Source: Synechococcus sp. MED850
Lineage (GTDB): Bacteria; Cyanobacteriota; Cyanobacteriia; PCC-6307; Cyanobiaceae
Assembly: GCA_002700765.1 (NCBI GenBank)
Contig: PAEP01000045.1
Span: 1 to 32,976, forward strand
DNA: 32,976 nucleotides
Reading direction: 5' to 3'
In this document: positions 6,553 through 15,569 of the stretch, one piece after another
Position numbering within the stretch: position 1 is the stretch's first letter
Layout: each line of letters begins with the position of its first letter
Made by a program: the position numbers and the translations under genes
The notes under the pieces: model-generated
Database searches by the model: none
Seen by the model: the letters and a program-made list of their open reading frames with translations, nothing else
What the model was told of the DNA's origin: nothing

Positions 6553-8382
6553 ATGGCGGGCCCCGATCCGGAACCGGTGAGCAGCGCGGCCGCAACCACT
6601 TCAGCCCCTTCAGCGCCAGTGGTTCTGCCGAAGACCAGCGAAAGCTCCCAGCTGCTGAAGATCCGCCACTCGATGAGCCACGTGATGGCCATGGCGGTTC
6701 AGAAACTGTTTCCCAAAGCGCAGGTGACCATTGGTCCCTGGACCGAAAGCGGGTTCTACTACGACTTCGATAATCCCGACCCCTTCACCGAAGCCGACCT
6801 CAAGGCGATCAAGAAGGAGATGGGGAAGATCATTGGCCGCCGTCTGCCGCTCGAACGGATCGAGGTGAGCCGTGAGGAGGCCGAGGAGAAAATCAAGGCT
6901 CAGAACGAGCCCTACAAGCTCGAGATCCTGCAGGGGTTGCAGGAGCCGATCACGCTCTACACCCTCGGTGACCAGTGGTGGGATCTCTGTGCAGGGCCTC
7001 ACGTCGAGAACACCAGGGAGCTGAATCCCAAGGCATTTGAACTGGAGAGCGTTGCTGGGGCCTACTGGCGTGGTGATGAGACCAGAGCTCAGCTTCAGCG
7101 CATCTATGGAACCGCCTGGGAGACCCCCGAACAGCTGGCAGAACACAAGCGCCGCAAGGAAGAAGCCCTGCGTCGTGACCACCGCCGCATCGGCAAGGAC
7201 CTTGATCTGTTTTCGATCGAAGATGAAGCCGGCGCAGGACTGGTGTTCTGGCATCCGCGCGGCGCCCGAATGCGTCTGCTGATCGAGGACTTCTGGCGCC
7301 AGGCCCACTTCGAAGGGGGCTATGAGCTGCTCTATACGCCCCACGTGGCCGACATCAGCCTGTGGAAGACCTCAGGCCACCTCGACTTTTACGCCGAAAG
7401 CATGTTCGGCCCGATGCAGGTGGACGAGCGGGAGTACCAGCTCAAGCCGATGAACTGTCCGTTCCATGTGCTCACCTACGCCAGCAAGCTGCGCAGCTAT
7501 CGGGAGCTGCCGATCCGCTGGGCGGAGCTGGGAACGGTGTACCGCTACGAGCGGCCGGGCGTGATGCACGGCCTGATGCGCGTGCGGGGCTTCACCCAGG
7601 ACGATGCCCACGTGTTCTGCCTGCCCGATCAGATCAGCGACGAAATTCTGAAAATCCTCGATCTCACCGAGCGGATTCTCTCCACCTTTGATTTCAGCAA
7701 CTACGAGATCAACCTTTCCACCCGACCGGAGAAATCGATCGGAGACAACGCCGTCTGGGAGCTGGCCACCAAGGGCCTGATCGAGGCCCTGGAGCGCAAG
7801 GGCTGGGCTTACAAAATCGATGAAGGCGGCGGCGCCTTCTACGGCCCCAAGATCGATCTCAAGATCGAAGACGCCATCGGTCGGATGTGGCAGTGCTCCA
7901 CCATCCAGCTGGATTTCAACCTGCCGGAACGGTTCGAGCTCGACTACATCGCCGCCGATGGCAGCAAGCAGCGGCCGATCATGATCCACCGGGCCATCTT
8001 CGGCTCACTGGAACGCTTCTTCGGGATCATGACCGAGAACTACGCCGGTGATTACCCCTTCTGGCTGGCACCGGAGCAGGTGCGACTGCTGCCCGTTACC
8101 GACGAGGTGCTCCCCTATGCCGAAACGCTGCTGGACCAACTCAGCCAGGCTGGGGTGAGGGCCACGGTTGACCGGAGTGGTGATCGCCTCGGCAAATTGA
8201 TCCGCACCGGTGAACAGATGAAGATCCCCGTTCTGGCGGTCATCGGCGCCAAGGAAGCGGAGCGAAACGCCGTGAGCCTCCGCAGTCGCCGCGATGGAGA
8301 CCTTGGCGAGACATCGGTCGCCGAGCTGCTTGCAGCAGCCCAGCGCTCCAACAGTGAACGCCTGCCAGGACTGGTTGCTTGA
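6553..8382 (+). CDS. thrS: Threonyl-tRNA synthetase lacking the TGS domain
   Basis: A 609-residue class II synthetase that charges tRNA-Thr. After about 33 poorly conserved residues it enters directly into the N2 editing domain. That domain has H39-S-M-S-H43 (HxxxH) and, further on, LCAGPHVENTRE with the editing-site Cys. The catalytic core follows: MNCPFH (300-305, zinc ligands C302 and the downstream histidines), motif 2 YRYERPGVMHGLMRVRGFTQ, and motif 3 around PIMIHRAIFGSLERFFGI. The anticodon-binding domain occupies about the last 100 residues. The TGS domain found at the start of E. coli ThrRS is absent. ATG 6553 is chosen; an in-frame ATG at 6499 would add 18 unlikely residues overlapping the divergent gene. 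The stop is followed at once by a DUF1824 gene. Confidence 0.95.
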   Translation: MAGPDPEPVSSAAATTSAPSAPVVLPKTSESSQLLKIRHSMSHVMAMAVQKLFPKAQVTIGPWTESGFYYDFDNPDPFTEADLKAIKKEMGKIIGRRLPLERIEVSREEAEEKIKAQNEPYKLEILQGLQEPITLYTLGDQWWDLCAGPHVENTRELNPKAFELESVAGAYWRGDETRAQLQRIYGTAWETPEQLAEHKRRKEEALRRDHRRIGKDLDLFSIEDEAGAGLVFWHPRGARMRLLIEDFWRQAHFEGGYELLYTPHVADISLWKTSGHLDFYAESMFGPMQVDEREYQLKPMNCPFHVLTYASKLRSYRELPIRWAELGTVYRYERPGVMHGLMRVRGFTQDDAHVFCLPDQISDEILKILDLTERILSTFDFSNYEINLSTRPEKSIGDNAVWELATKGLIEALERKGWAYKIDEGGGAFYGPKIDLKIEDAIGRMWQCSTIQLDFNLPERFELDYIAADGSKQRPIMIHRAIFGSLERFFGIMTENYAGDYPFWLAPEQVRLLPVTDEVLPYAETLLDQLSQAGVRATVDRSGDRLGKLIRTGEQMKIPVLAVIGAKEAERNAVSLRSRRDGDLGETSVAELLAAAQRSNSERLPGLVA

Positions 8383-8383
8383 C

Positions 8384-8776
8384 GTGAGCGACCTCCCGAT
8401 GCAAACCCTCAAGGATTTGACGCAGCTGCGCAGCGCACCTGAGCTGAGCGAGCGGGCTGCAGCTGCTCTCCGGAGCGAGTTGTCCGAGGCCATGGCATCT
8501 GCCAACTGGTTCACCATCGGTGTGATGGCTCCATCGGCGGACGCGGCCCTGAAAGCCTTGCGCGCTTTGGAAACCAGCCAGACCTGGGAACCGCTTGCGC
8601 TGATTGAAACCAGTGAGCAACCCGGGCCGGTGTTCCTGAAGGCCAACCAGAAAGGTGGGTCCATTCGGATCCGCATCGAGCATGGCCTCGGGCAGGGGAT
8701 CCTGATCACCGGTCACAGCGACGACGACCCGCAAGCAAGCAGCACCTGGGGACCTCTACCGCTCGATTTTTTCTAG
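8384..8776 (+). CDS. DUF1824 family protein (cyanobacterial)
   Basis: A roughly 130-residue soluble alpha/beta protein of unknown function. ANWFTIGVMAPSADAALKAL and the C-terminal pattern GPVFLKANQKGGSIRIRIEH followed by GQGILITGHSDD fit my memory of DUF1824, a cyanobacterial family. The start is uncertain. GTG 8384, one base after the thrS stop, gives VSDLPMQTL; ATG 8399 would remove five residues. Either way it directly follows thrS and is presumably on the same transcript. About 80 bases without a gene separate it from glucokinase. Confidence 0.82.
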   Translation: MSDLPMQTLKDLTQLRSAPELSERAAAALRSELSEAMASANWFTIGVMAPSADAALKALRALETSQTWEPLALIETSEQPGPVFLKANQKGGSIRIRIEHGLGQGILITGHSDDDPQASSTWGPLPLDFF

Positions 8777-8855
8777 ATCTGGTTCACAGGCCCACATTCT
8801 TCGTTGCCGAGTTGTTCTGCCGAGACCAGCCTGAGACAAGACCCCCTGGCACGCG

Positions 8856-9890
8856 ATGGCCGCCAACACCCTTCTTGCCGGCGATATGGGAGGGACCAAG
8901 ACCCTTCTGGCCCTGTACCGGCTGAACGAAGGACGCCTGGAGAATCTCCATCAGGAGCGGTTCAAGTCCAGCGAATGGCCGTCGCTCGAGCCCATGCTCC
9001 AGGCGTTCCTCAGCAAAAGGCCTGACGCTGTTCCCGCCCCTGATCACGGCTGCATCGCCGTGGCTGGTCCCGTGCGGGACCGCACCGCCCGCATCACCAA
9101 TCTTCCCTGGAAGCTGAAAGAACAGGATCTGGCCGAGGCAGCCAGCATGAAACAGCTTGAACTCGTGAATGATTTCGGGGTGCTGATCTACGGCCTGCCC
9201 CACTTCGACGAAGAACAGCAGGTTGTGCTTCAGACCGGCACGCAGGACAACGGTCCCGTCGCCATCCTCGGGGCAGGCACCGGTCTGGGCATGGCCCGTG
9301 GCGTCCACACCCAGAGCGGGCTGCTGTCACTCTCCTGCGAGGGGGGACATCGCGAATTCGCTGCTCGCACCGACGAGGAATGGCAACTGGCGTGCTGGTT
9401 GAAACAAGATCTCAACGTCGACCGTCTCTCAATCGAGCGAATCGTGAGCGGGACCGGACTCGGTCACATCGCCCACTGGCTGCTCGAACAACCCCACGCC
9501 AGTCAGCACCCCCTGCGCGAGATGGCGCAGGCATGGCGCCGCAACACGGCGATGGACTTTCCGGCTCACGCCAGCAAGGCGGCGAGTGAAGGTGATGCGC
9601 TGATGCAACACGCCTTGCAGATGTGGCTTTCCGCTTATGGAGCCGCGGCAGGGGACGTGGCATTGCAGGAGTTGTGCAGCGGTGGCCTTTGGATCGGTGG
9701 AGGCACCGCCGCCAAGCAGCTCGAAGGCCTGCAGTCGGTCACCTTTCTCGCGCCGCTTCGTCAGAAAGGCCGCTTCCAGGAGTTCATCAGTGGATTGCAA
9801 ATCACAGCCGTGATCGATCCGCTCGCGGGCCTGTTCAGTGCGGCCTGCAGGGCAAGGATGCTTGCGGAGTCAGGTGAGACACTGGCTTGA
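8856..9890 (+). CDS. glk: Glucokinase (bacterial Glk family)
   Basis: A 344-residue cytosolic enzyme that phosphorylates glucose with ATP to glucose-6-phosphate. The ATP-binding phosphate-1 motif is AGDMGGTKT (8-16). VNDFGVLIYG carries the catalytic-base type Asp; AILGAGTGLGMARG and CEGGHREFAARTDEEW are typical of the E. coli Glk-type family rather than ROK kinases. IVSGTGLGHIAHWL and GGLWIGGGTAAK complete the fold. Length is normal, and ATG 8856 places the first motif at the usual distance. Fifteen bases separate it from thrB downstream. A second sugar-kinase homologue, of the ROK family, lies at 17807-18706, so the window offers two possible routes to glucose-6-phosphate. Confidence 0.94.
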   Translation: MAANTLLAGDMGGTKTLLALYRLNEGRLENLHQERFKSSEWPSLEPMLQAFLSKRPDAVPAPDHGCIAVAGPVRDRTARITNLPWKLKEQDLAEAASMKQLELVNDFGVLIYGLPHFDEEQQVVLQTGTQDNGPVAILGAGTGLGMARGVHTQSGLLSLSCEGGHREFAARTDEEWQLACWLKQDLNVDRLSIERIVSGTGLGHIAHWLLEQPHASQHPLREMAQAWRRNTAMDFPAHASKAASEGDALMQHALQMWLSAYGAAAGDVALQELCSGGLWIGGGTAAKQLEGLQSVTFLAPLRQKGRFQEFISGLQITAVIDPLAGLFSAACRARMLAESGETLA

Positions 9891-9904
9891 ACAGATGAGC
9901 AGGG

Positions 9905-10852
9905 ATGGCGCAGCCGCGCATCGGCCAGAAAGTGGTGGTGGATGTCCCCGCAACCACCGCCAACCTCGGCCCCGGTTTTGACTGTCTCGGTGCGGCGCTT
10001 GACCTCAACAATCGATTTGCCATGCGGCGGATCGAAGGCAATGGCGAGCGTTTTGAACTGATCATCGAGGGCACAGAGGGCAGTCACCTTCGTGGTGGGC
10101 CTGACAACCTCGTGTACCGCGCCGCCCAACGGGTCTGGAAAGCTGCTGGCCTCGAACCTGTGGCTCTGGAAGCAAGGGTGAGGCTGGCGGTTCCACCGGC
10201 ACGGGGCCTGGGAAGCAGTGCCACAGCCATTGTGGCTGGCCTGATGGGTGCCAATGCACTGGTTGGCGAACCGCTCAGCAAAGAGAAACTGCTGGAGCTG
10301 GCGATCGACATCGAAGGCCATCCCGACAACGTCGTGCCATCCCTGCTCGGAGGCCTTTGCATGACCGCCAAAGCTGCATCCCAGCGCTGGCGCGTTGTGC
10401 GCTGCGAGTGGGCCCCCAGCGTGCAAGCCGTTGTGGCGATTCCATCGATCCGCTTGAGCACCAGTGAAGCCCGACGTGCCATGCCAAAGGCAATTCCAGT
10501 GAGTGACGCCGTGGTCAACCTCGGAGCACTCACCCTGCTCCTGCAGGGATTGCGGACGGGCAACGGCGACCTGATCGCCGATGGCATGCACGACCGTCTG
10601 CATGAGCCCTACCGCTGGCGGCTGATCAAAGGTGGCGATCAGGTGAAGGCTGCGGCCCTTGAGGCGGGTGCATGGGGCTGTGCCATCAGTGGGGCGGGGC
10701 CGAGCATCATCGCCCTCTGCCCGGAGGGCAAGGGAACCGCCATCAGCAGGGCCATGGTGCGCAGCTGGGAGGCGGCAGGGGTGGCCAGCCGCGCCCCGGT
10801 CCTGAATGTCCAGACCTCAGGCAGCCACTGGCAGCCGGCGGATGATGGGTAG
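9905..10852 (+). CDS. thrB: Homoserine kinase
   Basis: A 315-residue GHMP-family kinase that phosphorylates L-homoserine, the penultimate step of threonine synthesis. VDVPATTANLGPGFDCLGAA (12-31) is the N-terminal GHMP signature. PPARGLGSSATA (97-108) is the glycine-rich ATP-binding loop, and ISGAGPSIIALCP near the C-terminus is motif 3. Length and motif spacing are normal. It sits downstream of glucokinase and upstream of ndhD; the stop codon lies within a 16-base perfect palindrome that also reaches the presumed ndhD promoter region. thrS a few genes upstream shares only the threonine theme; there is no sign of a regulatory leader. Confidence 0.96.
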   Translation: MAQPRIGQKVVVDVPATTANLGPGFDCLGAALDLNNRFAMRRIEGNGERFELIIEGTEGSHLRGGPDNLVYRAAQRVWKAAGLEPVALEARVRLAVPPARGLGSSATAIVAGLMGANALVGEPLSKEKLLELAIDIEGHPDNVVPSLLGGLCMTAKAASQRWRVVRCEWAPSVQAVVAIPSIRLSTSEARRAMPKAIPVSDAVVNLGALTLLLQGLRTGNGDLIADGMHDRLHEPYRWRLIKGGDQVKAAALEAGAWGCAISGAGPSIIALCPEGKGTAISRAMVRSWEAAGVASRAPVLNVQTSGSHWQPADDG

Positions 10853-10861
10853 ATCTACCCA
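10846..10861. promoter_or_regulatory. 16-base perfect palindrome between thrB and ndhD
   Basis: TGGGTAGATCTACCCA equals its own reverse complement and contains the thrB stop codon (10850-10852). If the -10 element of ndhD is TAGCTT at 10882-10887, the centre of this palindrome falls about 40 bases before the transcript start, where class II activators bind. It resembles an NtcA site (GTA-N8-TAC) only superficially, because the spacing here is N4. It could equally be an RNA hairpin at the end of thrB. Confidence 0.5.
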
Positions 10862-10881
10862 AGTCGTAGCGTCGATGCTGT

Positions 10882-10887
10882 TAGCTT
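10882..10887 (+). promoter_or_regulatory. ndhD: Possible -10 element (TAGCTT) of ndhD
   Basis: TAGCTT lies 23 bases before the ndhD ATG, giving a short leader of about 16 bases. The same hexamer occurs at an equivalent distance before petJ and the cation-efflux gene. No consensus -35 is present; the palindrome 10846-10861 occupies roughly that place. Confidence 0.3.
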
Positions 10888-10909
10888 TGTTCACGATTTA
10901 GGTCAGGGA

Positions 10910-12481
10910 ATGGACGCAGAACTGCCGTTGTTGGCCGCGTCCCAGGCCTCATTCCCCTGGCTCTCACTCATCGTTCTGCTGCCGGCGGCCGGGGCGATGC
11001 TCATGCCCCTGCTTCCAGGGTCGTCGGGAGACAACTCCCCCCTGCCACGCAACCTTGCCCTTGGGGTTCTGCTGGTGGATCTGCTGCTGATGCTGGTGGT
11101 GTTCGCCACCCAGTTCGATCCCTCCCAAAGTGGCTTGCAGCTTGTGGAGCGGGTCAGCTGGTTGCCGGTGATCGGGCTGGAGTGGTCTCTCGCTGCCGAT
11201 GGACTGTCCGCTCCGCTCGTTGTTCTCAGCGGACTTGTGACCCTTCTGTCCGTGGCCGCCAGCTGGTCGGTCACCAGCAAGTCACGCCTCTATTTCGCGC
11301 TTCTTCTGGTGCAGGCCTCAGCCCAGGGCCTCGTGTTCTTGTCGCAGGATTTCCTTCTCTTCTTCCTGGCCTGGGAACTTGAGCTCGTTCCGGTTTATCT
11401 GCTCATCGCCATCTGGGGCGGTCAGAACCGCCAGTACGCCGCGACAAAATTCATCCTCTACACCGCATTGGCGTCGCTGCTGATCTTGATCAGCGGCCTG
11501 GCTCTGGCGTTGTCCGGCGATCAGTTCACCCTGAATCTCTCCGAACTCGCCTCCCGTTCGCCAGGTGGAAGTTTTGGGCTTCTCTGTTATCTCGGCTTCC
11601 TCGTGGGCTTCGGCGTGAAACTGCCGATGTTCCCGCTGCACACCTGGCTCCCGGATGCCCATGGCGAAGCCAATGCTCCGGTGTCGATGCTTCTGGCGGG
11701 TGTGCTGCTCAAAATGGGGGGTTACGCGCTGCTGCGTTTCAACGTCCAGATGCTTCCGGATGCCCACCTTCAACTGGCTCCGGCACTGGTCATTCTTGGG
11801 ATCGTCAACATCGTGTACGGAGCGCTCAACGCGTTCGCCCAGGACAACGTCAAACGACGCATTGCCTGCAGTTCAGTCAGCCACATGGGTTTTGTGCTGC
11901 TCGGGATCGGAGCGGTGGATGCACTTGGAGTGAGTGGAGCGATGCTGCAGATGGTGAGCCACGGGCTGATCGCGGCCGCCATGTTCTTCGTCACGGGGGT
12001 GTTTTATGAACGCACCAAAACGCTGTCGATTCCGAACATGGGGGGGTTGGCCAAGGCGCTTCCCATCACATTCGCCTTCTTCCTGGCCAGCTCTCTGGCT
12101 TCTTTGGCTCTCCCCGGCATGAGCGGTTTCATCAGTGAGATAACGGTGTTCCTGGGAATCACCAGCCAGGAGGGCTTCACCTCACTGTTCCGATCGATCA
12201 CGGTGCTCCTGGCCGCCATCGGCCTTGTGCTCACCCCCGTCTATCTGTTGTCGATGTGTCGTCGCGTGTTCTTCGGGCCGAGGATTCCAGCCCTTGCGGT
12301 GATCGACGACATGCGACCCAGGGAGTTGGTGATCGGCCTCAGCCTGCTTGTGCCGACCCTGGTCATCGGTGTGTGGCCTCGCATCGCCATGGACCTTTAC
12401 GAAGCCTCCACCGATGCACTGGCGACACGTCTCGGAGAACACACCCTCATGGCCCTGATCCAGCGACTCCCCATCGGTTGA
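10910..12481 (+). CDS. ndhD: NAD(P)H-quinone oxidoreductase chain 4 (NdhD1-like)
   Basis: A 523-residue, many-times membrane-spanning subunit (about 14 helices) of the thylakoid NDH-1 complex. NDH-1 couples ferredoxin-dependent plastoquinone reduction to proton pumping for cyclic and respiratory electron flow. Antiporter-family landmarks are [20 protein letters not shown] with the key Glu in helix 5, [53 protein letters not shown] and [14 protein letters not shown]. Overall similarity is closer to NdhD1 of the NDH-1L complex than to the CO2-uptake forms NdhD3 and NdhD4, but this is by memory. The ATG is followed one base after its stop by the M3 peptidase ATG, so the two are probably co-transcribed. 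Confidence 0.95.
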   Translation: MDAELPLLAASQASFPWLSLIVLLPAAGAMLMPLLPGSSGDNSPLPRNLALGVLLVDLLLMLVVFATQFDPSQSGLQLVERVSWLPVIGLEWSLAADGLSAPLVVLSGLVTLLSVAASWSVTSKSRLYFALLLVQASAQGLVFLSQDFLLFFLAWELELVPVYLLIAIWGGQNRQYAATKFILYTALASLLILISGLALALSGDQFTLNLSELASRSPGGSFGLLCYLGFLVGFGVKLPMFPLHTWLPDAHGEANAPVSMLLAGVLLKMGGYALLRFNVQMLPDAHLQLAPALVILGIVNIVYGALNAFAQDNVKRRIACSSVSHMGFVLLGIGAVDALGVSGAMLQMVSHGLIAAAMFFVTGVFYERTKTLSIPNMGGLAKALPITFAFFLASSLASLALPGMSGFISEITVFLGITSQEGFTSLFRSITVLLAAIGLVLTPVYLLSMCRRVFFGPRIPALAVIDDMRPRELVIGLSLLVPTLVIGVWPRIAMDLYEASTDALATRLGEHTLMALIQRLPIG

Positions 12482-12482
12482 C

Positions 12483-14588
12483 ATGACATCCACAACAAAA
12501 TCGCCCCTGCTTCAGGGTCATGGCCTTCCCGAGTACGCATCCATCACGCCTGACCGGGTTCGCCAAGACATTCCCGTCCTGCTGAAGAACCTCGAGGACG
12601 AGTTCAGCACCCTGGAATCTGAGCTGAAAACACTGATCAGCAACGGCTCACCGCTCCGCTGGAGCACCGTGATGACTCCGTTGCAGAGCATCGGCGAGCG
12701 ACTGCGCTGGAGCTGGGGTGTGGTCTCCCATCTCAACGGTGTGTGCAACTCGCCCGAACTGCGCGAAGCCCATGCCAGCCAGCAGGCTGATGTGGTGCGG
12801 CTGGGGAACCGACTCGGTCAGAGCCGGACTCTTTATGAAGCCCTTCAACACCTGCGCGATGCATCAGAGGAGCCTCTCGACGGCACCCGCCAACGGATCC
12901 TGGCGAGTGAACTGCTCTCCATGGATCAACGCGGAGTCGGTCTGCAGGGCGAGGAGCAACAGGCCTTCAACCGCACCAGCGAGAGGCTGGCTGAACTCTC
13001 CACCTCCTTCAGCAATCACGTTCTGGATGCCACGCAACAGTGGACCCTGAAACTGACCGATCCAGAGCAGGTCTCCGGCCTTCCGAAACGAGCTCTCGAG
13101 GCTCTGGCCGCCTCAGCCCGCGATGCCGGAGACAAGACGGCCACCGCTGAGCAAGGGCCCTGGTTGCTTGGTCTGGATATGCCCCGCTATCTGCCGTTCC
13201 TCACCCACGCCGAGAACCGCGGCTTGAGGGAGACCGTCTACCGGGCCCACGTCAGTCGAGCCAGCCACGGTGATCTGGACAATCGCGCCCTGATTGAGGA
13301 GATTCTGCGTCTCCGCATCGATCAAGCTGCTCGTCTGGGCTACGCCCATTGGGCGGAACGCAGCCTTGCCAACAAAATGGCTGCGGATGTGGATGCCGTC
13401 GAAGCATTGCTCGAAGAACTGCGCAAAGCAGCCTTCCCTGCAGCGCAGAAGGAACTGGACGATCTCAAGGACTGCGCACGGCGGCATGGTGCGAGCGAAT
13501 CCGATGATCTGGCTCCATGGGATCTTCCCTTCTGGTCCGAACGCTTGCGCAAAGAGCGCTTCGATCTGGATCAGGAAGCATTACGGCCCTGGTTTCCGTT
13601 GCCGCAGGTGCTGGAGGGGTTGTTCAACCTCTGTGGACGTCTCTTTGATGTTGAGATCCATGCCGCGGATGGTGAGGCTCCGATCTGGCATGCCGATGTG
13701 AGATTTTTCCGGGTGAGCCGACGGGACGGCACCCCAATCGCCGCGTTTTATCTGGATCCCTACAGCCGCCCAGCCAGCAAGCGCGGAGGCGCCTGGATGG
13801 ACGATTGCCTCGGCCGGAGTGTTTCAGCCGACGGCAGCACAGTGCTTCCGGTGGCTTATCTGATCTGCAATCAGACACCACCCGTGGGAGATGCGCCAAG
13901 TCTGATGAGTTTTGACGAGGTGGAGACGCTTTTCCATGAGTTCGGTCACGGTCTTCAGCACATGCTCACCACCGTCGATGAACCGGAAGCGGCAGGCATC
14001 AACAACGTGGAGTGGGATGCGGTGGAACTTCCCAGCCAGTTCATGGAGAACTGGTGTCTGGATCGCACGACGCTGAACAAGATGGCGCGCCACTGGCAGA
14101 CCGGTGAACCGCTGCCCGATGAGGAATACGCCAAGCTGCGGCTGAACCGTACCTTCAATGCAGGACTGGCCACGCTGCGCCAGGTGCATTTTGCACTCAC
14201 TGATCTACGCCTGCACAGCCGCTGGCAACCGGACCTCGGAGTCACACCGGATCAGATGCGACGCGACGTGGCATCGACCACCACCGTCATGGAACCGATC
14301 GCAGACGACCAGTTCCTCTGCGCATTCGGCCATATCTTCGCCGGGGGCTATGCGGCCGGCTACTACTCCTACAAATGGGCTGAAGTGCTCAGTGCCGATG
14401 CCTTTTCCGCATTCGAGGAGGTTGGCCTCGACAACGAGGAGCAGGTGCGTGCCACAGGGACTCGATTCCGGGACACCGTGCTCAGCCTTGGCGGCAGCCG
14501 TGCGCCGGCGGACATCTTCGAACGCTTCCGTGGCAGACCCGCCAGCAGTGAGGCCTTGATCCGCCATTCGGGTCTGGTGGCGGCTTAA
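12483..14588 (+). CDS. prlC: M3 family zinc oligopeptidase (oligopeptidase A / PrlC-like)
   Basis: A 701-residue cytosolic thimet-type metallopeptidase that would degrade short peptides, including released signal and transit peptides. The zinc site reads FHEFGHGLQHML, with H485-E486-F-G-H489 as HExxH and the third ligand in the downstream VELPSQFMENW. FYLDPYSRPASKRGGAWMDD and FAGGYAAGYYSYKWAEVLSA are M3 substrate-pocket signatures. The N-terminal helical half is intact, and the length matches E. coli PrlC. It starts one base after the ndhD stop. It converges with the alpha/beta hydrolase; the two stops overlap at 14585-14588 inside an 18-base palindrome. Confidence 0.93.
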   Translation: MTSTTKSPLLQGHGLPEYASITPDRVRQDIPVLLKNLEDEFSTLESELKTLISNGSPLRWSTVMTPLQSIGERLRWSWGVVSHLNGVCNSPELREAHASQQADVVRLGNRLGQSRTLYEALQHLRDASEEPLDGTRQRILASELLSMDQRGVGLQGEEQQAFNRTSERLAELSTSFSNHVLDATQQWTLKLTDPEQVSGLPKRALEALAASARDAGDKTATAEQGPWLLGLDMPRYLPFLTHAENRGLRETVYRAHVSRASHGDLDNRALIEEILRLRIDQAARLGYAHWAERSLANKMAADVDAVEALLEELRKAAFPAAQKELDDLKDCARRHGASESDDLAPWDLPFWSERLRKERFDLDQEALRPWFPLPQVLEGLFNLCGRLFDVEIHAADGEAPIWHADVRFFRVSRRDGTPIAAFYLDPYSRPASKRGGAWMDDCLGRSVSADGSTVLPVAYLICNQTPPVGDAPSLMSFDEVETLFHEFGHGLQHMLTTVDEPEAAGINNVEWDAVELPSQFMENWCLDRTTLNKMARHWQTGEPLPDEEYAKLRLNRTFNAGLATLRQVHFALTDLRLHSRWQPDLGVTPDQMRRDVASTTTVMEPIADDQFLCAFGHIFAGGYAAGYYSYKWAEVLSADAFSAFEEVGLDNEEQVRATGTRFRDTVLSLGGSRAPADIFERFRGRPASSEALIRHSGLVAA

Positions 14589-14595
14589 GCCGCCA
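14578..14595. terminator. Bidirectional hairpin over two overlapping stop codons
   Basis: TGGCGGC at 14578-14584 pairs with GCCGCCA at 14589-14595 around a TTAA loop; the whole is a perfect palindrome. The loop and its edge contain both the M3 peptidase TAA and the opposing hydrolase TAA. The stem is short but GC-rich. No T-run follows on either side, so termination strength is uncertain. Confidence 0.4.
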
Positions 14596-15190
14596 GAAGA
14601 TCAGCCCGGAAGGCCTGCAAAGCCCTGGGATGGGTGATCAGCTGCTGATGGGTCCAAACATCGATCACCTGATGCGATCCACAGGGAAGGATGGCCGTCC
14701 AGAACGGGAACACCATCAGGTCCCACCGACAGCAGTAACTGCGGCAATCCAGCTGGTCCAACAGCATGGTTGTGCCATTGAGATCACGCAGGAGAGCACT
14801 GCCCACCTTCATGTCCGCAGCACCCGCCAGCAGGAGGCGCGGAATCGGCTGGGCCGCCAGGGTGCCGTTCTGAGGGCTGCCCACGCTGAAGAACCGCCGC
14901 GTCCTTCGCACGCCGTCCAGTTCCTGCAGCCAGATGCGGCTCACCACACCACCCATCGAAAAGCCGAACAGATCAATCGGCGTGTCCGTTCCGAACCGCT
15001 GCTGGATTGCGTGATCGAGATCACGGGCCAGTTGTCGCAGAGGAACCGCCCCAAAGCGATGGGGCAGATGCGGGGCCAGCAACGGCAAGGCCGGTTGATC
15101 CAAGTGCTGGATCAACCGATGAAACAACCGTGGCGTATCCCATAGCCCGTGCACGAGCACAAGGGGGATCTGCATCGGGGACGCAGTCAT
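14585..15190 (-). CDS. Alpha/beta hydrolase, lipase-like
   Basis: A 201-residue alpha/beta-hydrolase fold protein. PLVLVHGLWDTPRLF (9-23) forms the first strand and oxyanion loop (HG). G76-F-S78-M-G80 is the nucleophile elbow with Ser78. FSVGSPQNGTLAAQ resembles the lipase or PGAP1-like group, and GSHQVIDVWTHQQLI supplies a candidate catalytic His. The substrate is unknown; esters or lipids are likely. There is no signal peptide. The ATG overlaps the folB stop by four bases (ATGA), placing it last in a proA-folB-hydrolase operon. The gene is short for a lipase, so the cap region must be small. Confidence 0.85.
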   Translation of the reverse strand: MTASPMQIPLVLVHGLWDTPRLFHRLIQHLDQPALPLLAPHLPHRFGAVPLRQLARDLDHAIQQRFGTDTPIDLFGFSMGGVVSRIWLQELDGVRRTRRFFSVGSPQNGTLAAQPIPRLLLAGAADMKVGSALLRDLNGTTMLLDQLDCRSYCCRWDLMVFPFWTAILPCGSHQVIDVWTHQQLITHPRALQAFRADLLAA

Positions 15191-15564
15191 CGCTTATCAG
15201 GATCTGGAGCACCGTGTCGGGACCGTTCGACGGAAACGACACCACCGAAGCCCGGAACCGGAGCTGCGCACTTGCTCAGGACGAGCGTCATCGGCACTGG
15301 GCCATAAAGAGCCTCCAACCGGTCCAGGATCTGTTCACTGAAATGCTCAATGGTGAGGCAGCGAATCGTTCGAGCCAGCGTCTGAAGATCGCGGATGGCC
15401 AGGCTGTAATCCGCGCTGGCTGAGAGATCATCGTGAGCTGCTGCCTGGGTGAGATCGAGATAAAGACTGATCTCGAGACTGAACCACTGACCATCACGCC
15501 GTTCATGATCCAGAACTCCGACATGGGCCCAGAGGCGCAGATCCCTGATGTGAATAGCGTCCAT
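15187..15564 (-). CDS. folB: Dihydroneopterin aldolase
   Basis: A 125-residue FolB-family enzyme that splits 7,8-dihydroneopterin to 6-hydroxymethyl-dihydropterin and glycolaldehyde in folate synthesis. The N-terminus AIHIRDLRLWAHVGVLDHER has the strand and VGV-x-x-x-E pattern of the family. ADYSLAIRDLQTL (about 51-63) has the conserved DY, and IEHFSEQILDRL carries the E-x-L-A-E-type helix, with F in place of L and S in place of A. ATG 15564 is preferred over the TTG one codon upstream. It lies five bases after proA and overlaps the hydrolase by four bases. Confidence 0.92.
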   Translation of the reverse strand: MDAIHIRDLRLWAHVGVLDHERRDGQWFSLEISLYLDLTQAAAHDDLSASADYSLAIRDLQTLARTIRCLTIEHFSEQILDRLEALYGPVPMTLVLSKCAAPVPGFGGVVSVERSRHGAPDPDKR

Positions 15565-15569
15565 CAAGG

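Noticed and set aside
9761..10603. A 280-codon minus-strand frame over the glk end and thrB
   Set aside because: It covers two clear genes on the opposite strand and shows only shadow-type composition.
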